From the NCBI GenBank assembly GCA_029222685.1, contig JARHVB010000033.1:1-44191 (forward strand): a stretch of DNA of 44,191 bases, written 5' to 3'. Each line of letters starts with the position of its first letter. The first letter of the stretch is position 1. This DNA is from Terripilifer ovatus (lineage in GTDB: Bacteria; Pseudomonadota; Alphaproteobacteria; Rhizobiales; Beijerinckiaceae). Positions 39,196-44,191 of this stretch are shown here, piece after piece. The notes under the pieces are model-generated. The model ran no database searches, was not told the DNA's origin, and worked only from the letters and a program-made list of their open reading frames with translations. The position numbers and the translations under genes are program-made.

Positions 39196-39357
39196 CGTCA
39201 TGCCCGCGCTTGTCGCGGGCACCCACGCCGTGACGTTGATCAATGCTAGAAGAATTCAGAAGAGGCCTGTGCTGCAGCCTTTTCTTTGATCGATACAGCG
39301 CGCCACGGCGTAGGTGCCCGGCACGATCCCCGGATCAAGTCCGGGGAGGGCATAACG
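39196..39357. repeat. 162-bp compound palindromic element
   Basis: Outer arms CGTCATGCCC and GGGCATAACG; 17-bp arms 39216-39232 and 39304-39320 with one mismatch; local hairpins GCCCGCG-CTTGT-CGCGGGC (39202-39220) and CCCCGGA-TCAAG-TCCGGGG (39328-39346). It fills the space between the convergent tetR and aldo/keto reductase genes and likely terminates both. Confidence 0.85.
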
Positions 39358-39378
39358 TGGTACAGGTGGAAGAGCGCG

Positions 39379-40374
39379 CTACACAAACACGCTCTTCATC
39401 TGGCCTTCGGGATAGCGCAGGCCTGCGGCGGCGCCGGCCGGGATGTTCTTCGCGATGGTTTCGAGATCGGCCGCGCTCAGCGTCACGTTGAGCGCACCAA
39501 GATTTTCCTGCAGGCGTTCCACGCGCTTGGTGCCGGGGATGGCGATGACGTCATTGCCCTGCGCCAGCAGCCAGGCGAGCGCGAGCTGGCCGATGGTGCA
39601 TTTCTTGTCCTGCGCCATTTGCTGAAGGCTGCGGACGAGATCGACATTGCGGGCGATGTTCTCGGCGGCGAAGCGCGGATGGCGGCGGCGGGCGTCGCCT
39701 TCGGGCATCGCGGTCGCGGCGTCGATCTTCGCTGTCAGAAGCCCGCGGCCGAGCGGCGAATAGGCGACGAAGGAAATGCCGAGCCCCTGCGTGGTGCGCC
39801 GGGTCTCCTCGGCCTCGGTGCGGTAGAGCAGCGAGAATTCGTTCTGCACGGCGGCGATCGGATGGGTCTTGTGGGCGCGACGGATGGTCTCGGGGCTCGC
39901 CTCGCTCAGGCCGAGCGCGCGCACCTTGCCCTGTTCGACCAGCTTTGCCATGGCGCCGACGGTCTCCTCGATCGGCACGTCCGGGTCGATGCGGTGCTGG
40001 TAATAGAGGTCGATGACGCCGATGCCGAGACGGCGCAGGCTGGCGTCGCAGGATTTCATGACGGTTTCGGGCCGGCCGTCGGCGAACTTGCCGTCCTTGC
40101 CGCCGAGATTGCCGAATTTCGTCGCCAGCACCACGCCCTGGCGGCGGGTTTTGAGGACCTTGGCGATCAGTTCCTCGTTATGGCCCATGCCATACATGTC
40201 GGAGGTGTCGAGCAGGGTGACGCCATTGTCGAGCGCGGCCTCGATGACGGCGAGGCCCTGGGCGTCGTCGCTCTGCCCATAGGTGCCCGAGAGCGACATG
40301 CAGCCGAGGCCAATGGCCGAAACCTGGATGCCGGAGGCGCCCAGCGGGCGCTTTGCCAGTTCTGTCATGCTCAT
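39379..40374 (-). CDS. Aldo/keto reductase
   Basis: 331 residues, TIM-barrel NADPH-dependent reductase. The catalytic tetrad is visible: Asp and Tyr in LLDTSDMYGMG, Lys in LATKFGN and His in DLYYQHRID. NADPH-binding elements PLGRGLLT and IPGTKRVERLQENL are present. It reduces aldehydes or ketones; the substrate is unknown. The start MSMTELAKRPLG allows either of two Met codons. It lies 70 nt from ubiG on the same strand, but no functional tie is evident. Confidence 0.92.
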   Translation of the reverse strand: MSMTELAKRPLGASGIQVSAIGLGCMSLSGTYGQSDDAQGLAVIEAALDNGVTLLDTSDMYGMGHNEELIAKVLKTRRQGVVLATKFGNLGGKDGKFADGRPETVMKSCDASLRRLGIGVIDLYYQHRIDPDVPIEETVGAMAKLVEQGKVRALGLSEASPETIRRAHKTHPIAAVQNEFSLLYRTEAEETRRTTQGLGISFVAYSPLGRGLLTAKIDAATAMPEGDARRRHPRFAAENIARNVDLVRSLQQMAQDKKCTIGQLALAWLLAQGNDVIAIPGTKRVERLQENLGALNVTLSAADLETIAKNIPAGAAAGLRYPEGQMKSVFV

Positions 40375-40444
40375 ATTCCGCTGTTGGGTGTGAAAACGAT
40401 CGGTCGTTATTCCTGACGAGATATAGCGTGCCGGCAGCGTGAGG

Positions 40445-41257
40445 TCACGCCGAGCCGGCGTGCCGATACAGTCCGGGCCGTTCCGCCATCATCATATAAT
40501 TGACGTCCATGTCGCGGCTCTCGCGCCAGTCGCCGCGCAGCGGATTGTAGACGACGCCGGTGCGCTGGGTGACATCGAGGCCGGCGTCGAAAATCCAGTC
40601 TTCGAGCTCCTTCGGCGTGATGAATTTTTCCCATTGATGGGTGCCTTTGGCGACCCAGCGCAGAACATATTCGGCGCCGACGATGGCCAGCGCGAAGCTT
40701 TTCAGGGTGCGGTTGAGGGTCGCGGCGAACAGAAGTCCGCCCGGTTTCACGAGGGATCCGGCCGTGGCGATGAAGCGGGCCGGATCGACCACATGTTCGA
40801 TGACCTCCATGGCGCAGACCACGTCGAACTGCGCGCCATTGCCTGTAAGAATTTGGGCGGCCAGGCTTTCGGCGGTGACGGCGCGATAGTCGATCTCGAG
40901 GCCGGTGTCGCGGGCATGGGCTTTGGCGATCTCGACATTGCCGGGCGCGGGATCGATGCCCGTCACCGTGGCGCCGAGCCTTGCCAGCGGCTCGCTGAGA
41001 ATGCCGCCGCCGCAACCGATGTCGAGGATGGTGACGCCTGACAGCACCTGGATCGGGTTGCCGGCCGTCTGCGCGCCGAATTTGGCGGCCATGAGGTCGC
41101 GCATCCAGCGCACCCGCACCGGGTTGAACTTGTGCAGCGCCGCCATCGGGCCGTCGGGCCGCCACCAGTCGGCGCCGAGGCGCTCGAACTGGTCGACCTC
41201 GCGCCGGTCTATCGAGGCGTCGACCGAGACTTGGGCGGCGTCAGGGCCGGAAACCAT
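40445..41257 (-). CDS. ubiG: Ubiquinone biosynthesis O-methyltransferase
   Basis: 270 residues from ATG 41257 (TGGAG upstream). UbiG hallmarks: SIDRREVDQFERLGADWWRPDGPMAALHKFNPVRVRW, motif I ILDIGCGGGILSEPLARLGATVTGID, DVVCAMEVIEHVVDP and the late FITPKELEDWI. It performs both O-methylation steps of ubiquinone synthesis with SAM. A 12-residue longer frame (41293) is unlikely because it runs into the palindrome at 41295. It is divergent from lysC, the conserved alphaproteobacterial order. Confidence 0.94.
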   Translation of the reverse strand: MVSGPDAAQVSVDASIDRREVDQFERLGADWWRPDGPMAALHKFNPVRVRWMRDLMAAKFGAQTAGNPIQVLSGVTILDIGCGGGILSEPLARLGATVTGIDPAPGNVEIAKAHARDTGLEIDYRAVTAESLAAQILTGNGAQFDVVCAMEVIEHVVDPARFIATAGSLVKPGGLLFAATLNRTLKSFALAIVGAEYVLRWVAKGTHQWEKFITPKELEDWIFDAGLDVTQRTGVVYNPLRGDWRESRDMDVNYMMMAERPGLYRHAGSA

Positions 41258-41294
41258 GGTTTTTCTCCAGAAAGGCGCGGCGAACGGCGTCAAC

Positions 41295-41330
41295 AGTCAA
41301 TATTGACTTACGCCTCGCGTTAGATATACG
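41295..41330 (+). promoter_or_regulatory. Palindrome and possible lysC promoter
   Basis: A perfect 14-bp palindrome AGTCAATATTGACT (41295-41308) in the ubiG-lysC divergent region. Its right half gives TTGACT as a -35 box, with TATACG (41325-41330) as a weak -10 after 16 nt. The palindrome may bind a regulator of either gene. Confidence 0.4.
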
Positions 41331-41426
41331 CGCCCTTTCGGTCCCGGGCGAGCGGCGAATGAGCGCTGTTTGCCGGGGTGATCCACCGTTCCGGGCCAAT
41401 TTTCGGCTCCCCCTACACAGGCAATC

Positions 41427-42677
41427 ATGGCCCGTCTGGTAATGAAATTCGGCGGCACGTCCGTCGCCAATATCGAACGCATCCGCAATGTCGCGCGCCA
41501 TGTGCAGCGCGAGGTCGAGGCCGGCTATCAGGTGGCGGTCGTCGTCTCCGCCATGTCCGGCAAGACCAACGAGCTCGTCGGCTGGTGCCGCGAGGCGGCA
41601 GAGGCGGTGTCGAGCGACCCTGTCTACGACCAGGCGGAATATGACGCGGTCGTCGCCTCGGGCGAACAGGTCACCGCCGGCCTGCTGGCGCTGCTGCTCA
41701 ACAAGATGGGCCTGAAGGCACGCTCCTGGCAGGGCTGGCAGATCCCGATGGAGACGTCCGACGCCCATGGCTCGGCGCGCATCTCCGCCGTGCCGCCGGA
41801 CAATCTCGATGCCGGTTTCGCCCGTGGAGAGATCGCCGTGATTGCCGGCTTCCAGGGCATTCACAAGGAGAGCGGCCGCATCACCACCCTGGGGCGCGGC
41901 GGTTCCGACACGTCGGCGGTGGCGGTGGCGGCTGCTGTCAAGGCCGAGCGTTGCGACATCTATACGGATGTGGACGGTGTCTACACCACCGATCCGCGTG
42001 TCGTCGCCAAGGCGCGCAAGCTCGACAAGGTGTCGTTCGAGGAAATGCTGGAGATGGCGTCGCTCGGCTCGAAAGTGCTGCAGGTGCGCTCGGTCGAAAT
42101 CGCCATGGTGCATGGCGTGCGCACGTTCGTGCGCTCTTCATTCGATGATCCGGCCAATCCGACGCCGGGAACGCTGATTTGTGACGAGGAGGAAATTGTG
42201 GAACAGCAGGTCGTCACAGGCATCGCCTTTTCACGCGACGAAGCCCAGATCACCCTGCGCCGCGTGGCCGACAAGCCCGGCGTCGCAGCAGCGATCTTCG
42301 GTCCGCTCGCCGACGCCAATATCAATGTCGACATGATCATCCAGGTCGTCTCCGACGATTCGACGACGGATATGACCTTCACCGTACCGGCGGCCGAATA
42401 TGAGCGCGCCTCGGCGATCCTGCACAAGGCGCAAAACGACATCGGCTTTGCCGCCGTGCAGGGCGCGACGGATGTGGTGAAGATTTCCGCCATCGGGGTG
42501 GGCATGCGCTCGCACGCCGGCGTCGCCGCCAAGGCCTTCCGCGCGCTCGCCGAGAAGGGCATCAACATCCGCGCTATCACCACCAGCGAGATCAAGTTCT
42601 CGGTGCTGATCGACAAGGACTACACCGAACTCGCGGTGCGCACGCTGCATTCGCTGTACGGGCTGGACAAGGTCTGA
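41427..42677 (+). CDS. lysC: Aspartate kinase
   Basis: 416 residues. The kinase domain starts ARLVMKFGGTSVANIERI and holds TLGRGGSDTSAVAVAAAVKAERCDIYTDVDGVYTTDPR; two ACT domains follow (~265-335 and ~345-416), including ADKPGVAAAIFGPLADANINVDMI, where lysine and/or threonine bind for feedback control. It phosphorylates aspartate at the head of lysine, threonine, methionine and diaminopimelate synthesis. Length is normal for the monofunctional class; an internal start for a separate regulatory chain, known in some homologues, is possible but not shown. Confidence 0.96.
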   Translation: MARLVMKFGGTSVANIERIRNVARHVQREVEAGYQVAVVVSAMSGKTNELVGWCREAAEAVSSDPVYDQAEYDAVVASGEQVTAGLLALLLNKMGLKARSWQGWQIPMETSDAHGSARISAVPPDNLDAGFARGEIAVIAGFQGIHKESGRITTLGRGGSDTSAVAVAAAVKAERCDIYTDVDGVYTTDPRVVAKARKLDKVSFEEMLEMASLGSKVLQVRSVEIAMVHGVRTFVRSSFDDPANPTPGTLICDEEEIVEQQVVTGIAFSRDEAQITLRRVADKPGVAAAIFGPLADANINVDMIIQVVSDDSTTDMTFTVPAAEYERASAILHKAQNDIGFAAVQGATDVVKISAIGVGMRSHAGVAAKAFRALAEKGINIRAITTSEIKFSVLIDKDYTELAVRTLHSLYGLDKV

Positions 42678-42700
42678 TCGACCCGTGATGACGCCCCCGT

Positions 42701-42806
42701 CCTTCGAGACGCAATGCTGCGCATTGCTCCTCGGGATGAGGGCTTCTGATGGATGCTTGCCCTGAGCCCTCATCCTAAGGAGCGCCTGAAAGGCGCGTCT
42801 CGAAGG
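42701..42806. repeat. 106-bp compound palindromic element after lysC
   Basis: Outer perfect arms CCTTCGAGACGC (42701-42712) and GCGTCTCGAAGG (42795-42806); inner arms 42726-42742 and 42767-42783 with two mismatches; local hairpins GCAATGC-TGC-GCATTGC (42711-42727) and GCGCCT-GAA-AGGCGC (42782-42796). This is a widely dispersed alphaproteobacterial intergenic palindrome and may end the lysC transcript. Confidence 0.88.
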
Positions 42807-42905
42807 GCGAGGGCGTGCCCGCAGCTTGCCGACTTGGAGGCAGTAAACCTCTGCCCCTTTGCCTGCGCTTGATTTAGGCTGGCGTCAGCGAATCGGGCAG
42901 CGAAC

Positions 42906-43523
42906 ATGATCGGCAAACTCAAGGGCGTCATCGACAGTTACGGCGAGGATTTCATCATCCTCGACGTCAACGGCGTCGGCTACGTGGTGCAATGTTCCGT
43001 GCGCACCCTGCAGCACCTGCCGCGTATCGGCGGAGCGGCGGCACTGGCCATCGAGACGCAGGTGCGCGAGGACGCCATCCGTCTGTTCGGTTTCACCTCC
43101 AATGCGGAGCGCGACTGGTTCCGCCTGCTGCAAAGCGTGCAGGGCGTCGGTGCCAAGGTGGCGCTGGCGATCCTCGGCATTCTAGGTCCCGCAGAACTGG
43201 CGATGGCGCTCGGCACCCAGGACAAGGCCATGGTGGCACGCGCCCCCGGCGTCGGGCCGAAACTGGCGGCGCGCATCGTCGCCGAACTGAAGGACAAGGC
43301 GCCGGTATTCGGCCATATCGATCCGGCGGTGGCGCGCCTATCCGGCGAAGACGAGACGAAATCGGCGCCGAAACCGGTCCAGGATGCGATTTCGGCCCTG
43401 GTCAACCTTGGCTACGGCCGCCCGCAGGCGGCGGTTGCGGTTGCCGCCAGCGTCAAGGCGCTGGGCGAGGGCGCCGAGACCAGCGCGCTGATCCGACGGG
43501 GGTTGAAAGAGCTAGCGCAGTGA
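42906..43523 (+). CDS. ruvA: Holliday junction branch-migration subunit RuvA
   Basis: 205 residues. Domain I OB fold [28 protein letters not shown]; domain II with two helix-hairpin-helix motifs, [16 protein letters not shown] and [22 protein letters not shown]; flexible linker; domain III (~150-205) that contacts RuvB. It binds four-way junctions and loads the RuvB motor. The usual neighbours ruvC and ruvB are not adjacent: a repeat and lysC lie upstream, and an AbrB-like gene follows. Confidence 0.95.
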   Translation: MIGKLKGVIDSYGEDFIILDVNGVGYVVQCSVRTLQHLPRIGGAAALAIETQVREDAIRLFGFTSNAERDWFRLLQSVQGVGAKVALAILGILGPAELAMALGTQDKAMVARAPGVGPKLAARIVAELKDKAPVFGHIDPAVARLSGEDETKSAPKPVQDAISALVNLGYGRPQAAVAVAASVKALGEGAETSALIRRGLKELAQ

Positions 43524-43595
43524 TGTGCGTTATCGCTCATCATCGTGCAGCAGAGTGCCTTACGCGACGGATATCGATCCGCCGAGGCACTCCAA

Positions 43596-43808
43596 ATGAC
43601 GTCTTCGACAAAGCTTTTACCCGACTTCAAGACGGCCCTCCCGAAGGACGTCCGGGAGCACCTGAAATGGCGCGAAGGGCAGGAGTTCATGTTTGTGCCG
43701 AACGGCAGAAACGTCCTGCTGATCCCGGTTCCAGGACCTGAGGATCTGTTCGGCACCGCGCGGCCGGCAAATCCGCAGGGCTACCGCGCCCGCACGTACC
43801 TGCATTAG
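43596..43808 (+). CDS. AbrB/MazE/SpoVT-type DNA-binding protein (antitoxin-like)
   Basis: 70 residues from ATG 43596 (GAGG upstream). The swapped-hairpin pattern is KLLPDFKTALPKDVREHLKWREGQEFMFVPNGRNVLLIPV, typical of AbrB/MazE domains, where such proteins often pair with a PIN or MazF toxin. The end GYRARTYLH could be a toxin-binding tail. No toxin gene follows: the next frame is a membrane protein. It may be an orphan antitoxin or a regulator. Confidence 0.72.
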   Translation: MTSSTKLLPDFKTALPKDVREHLKWREGQEFMFVPNGRNVLLIPVPGPEDLFGTARPANPQGYRARTYLH

Positions 43809-44116
43809 TGCGCGCCGGCCCGTCGATGCCGACACAGGCGCCAACGAGCACCGGAGAAAGTCGCATCGGTGTCCTGATCGGCGTCATCTTCGTTTTCGTC
43901 CTGCTGGGTCCGCCGATCGGCGTCATTGCCTATATCGCGGCCATGATCGTGTGGGATATCGGCAATTTCGAGCTCAGATCGCTGCTGGGCATTCCCGTCA
44001 TCCTCATAGTCGGCATGCCACTGAGCTATCTTTTCGGCGCGCTGCCGGCCCTGTATGCGGGCGTCATCGTCGGGCTCTGGCCACGAGTGTCCGGTTCATG
44101 CATAATCCCAATTTAG
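43808..44116 (+). CDS. Small membrane protein, unknown function
   Basis: 102 residues if started at GTG 43808 (1-nt overlap with the previous stop) or 96 from ATG 43826. About three hydrophobic segments: IGVLIGVIFVFVLLGPPIG, the following VIAYIAAMIVW, and LLGIPVILIVGMPLSYLFGALPALYAGVIVGLW. No family recognised. The abrupt end SGSCIIPI is polar-poor and could reflect a frameshift near the right edge, which cannot be judged here. Overlap suggests co-expression with the AbrB-like gene. Confidence 0.5.
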   Translation: MRAGPSMPTQAPTSTGESRIGVLIGVIFVFVLLGPPIGVIAYIAAMIVWDIGNFELRSLLGIPVILIVGMPLSYLFGALPALYAGVIVGLWPRVSGSCIIPI

Positions 44117-44191
44117 GATGAGTTGCGTTGTGTCGCGTTTTGGTGGGGGCGTGGCTCGCTTCAGGCGGGTCACGTCCTTTCGGTGCATGAG

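Noticed and set aside
1..44191. Complete transporters for the five orphan binding proteins
   Set aside because: No DctQ/DctM, TctA/TctB or Ugp permease or ATPase genes were seen on either strand anywhere in the window.

Overview
The window is GC-rich chromosomal DNA that looks like a Hyphomicrobiales-type alphaproteobacterium. The reasons are the Mic60-HemY gene pair, an NDUFAF5-like methyltransferase next to comF, the comF/grxC/DUF1178/ubiG/lysC gene neighbourhood (here interrupted), many Bug/TctC and TRAP binding proteins without permeases, and several families of intergenic palindromic repeats of the rhizobial kind. No genus is claimed.

Layout. 1-1.4 kb: the end of a secreted Pro/Ala-rich protein, then an Xre/ParS-RES toxin-antitoxin pair behind a promoter with an internal palindrome. 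1.4-10.9 kb, all minus strand: a TctC binding protein, then a six-gene sensory operon read from 10562 down to 2545: TRAP (DctP) binding protein, membrane histidine kinase, REC-DUF3369-histidine kinase, REC-class III nucleotide cyclase, UgpB-like binding protein, second DctP binding protein. No TRAP or ABC permease is present, and three junctions are 4-nt ATGA overlaps. The operon is bracketed by the intact tctC and a broken tctC copy in the same orientation. I consider this the most interesting system here: binding proteins apparently used as ligand sensors for a phosphorelay ending in a cyclase whose usual transition-state Asn is Thr.

11.0-16.5 kb is a small, more AT-rich defence island: an MmeI-like single-chain restriction-modification enzyme and an AvcD-type antiphage dCTP deaminase. 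The 414-nt gap between them holds strong RNA hairpins and is a candidate for an AvcI-like antitoxin RNA. 16.8-18.4 kb holds a glycine-zipper protein, a lone receiver, a GIY-YIG protein and tRNA-Thr(CGT), with palindromic repeats.

18.5-30.4 kb is mostly housekeeping or metabolic: HemY-like and Mic60-like membrane proteins, a CoA-ester lyase, beta-carbonic anhydrase, a luciferase-like oxidoreductase, a sulfide-detoxification pair (TauE/SafE exporter and persulfide-dioxygenase-like Blh, divergent around a near-perfect 39-bp palindrome of BigR type), trmD, an NDUFAF5-like methyltransferase and comF. Two almost identical ~104-bp palindromic elements in opposite orientation bracket 25.4-30.5 kb and supply the stop codons of three adjacent genes.

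30.5-44.2 kb: a spermidine-synthase-like membrane protein, grxC, DUF1178 and an SMR exporter, then a minus-strand cassette (TctC binding protein, alkyl sulfatase, Zn-alcohol dehydrogenase) with a divergent TetR regulator, which reads as alkyl-sulfate desulfation followed by alcohol oxidation. An aldo/keto reductase, ubiG, lysC, ruvA, an AbrB/MazE-like protein and a small membrane protein end the window.
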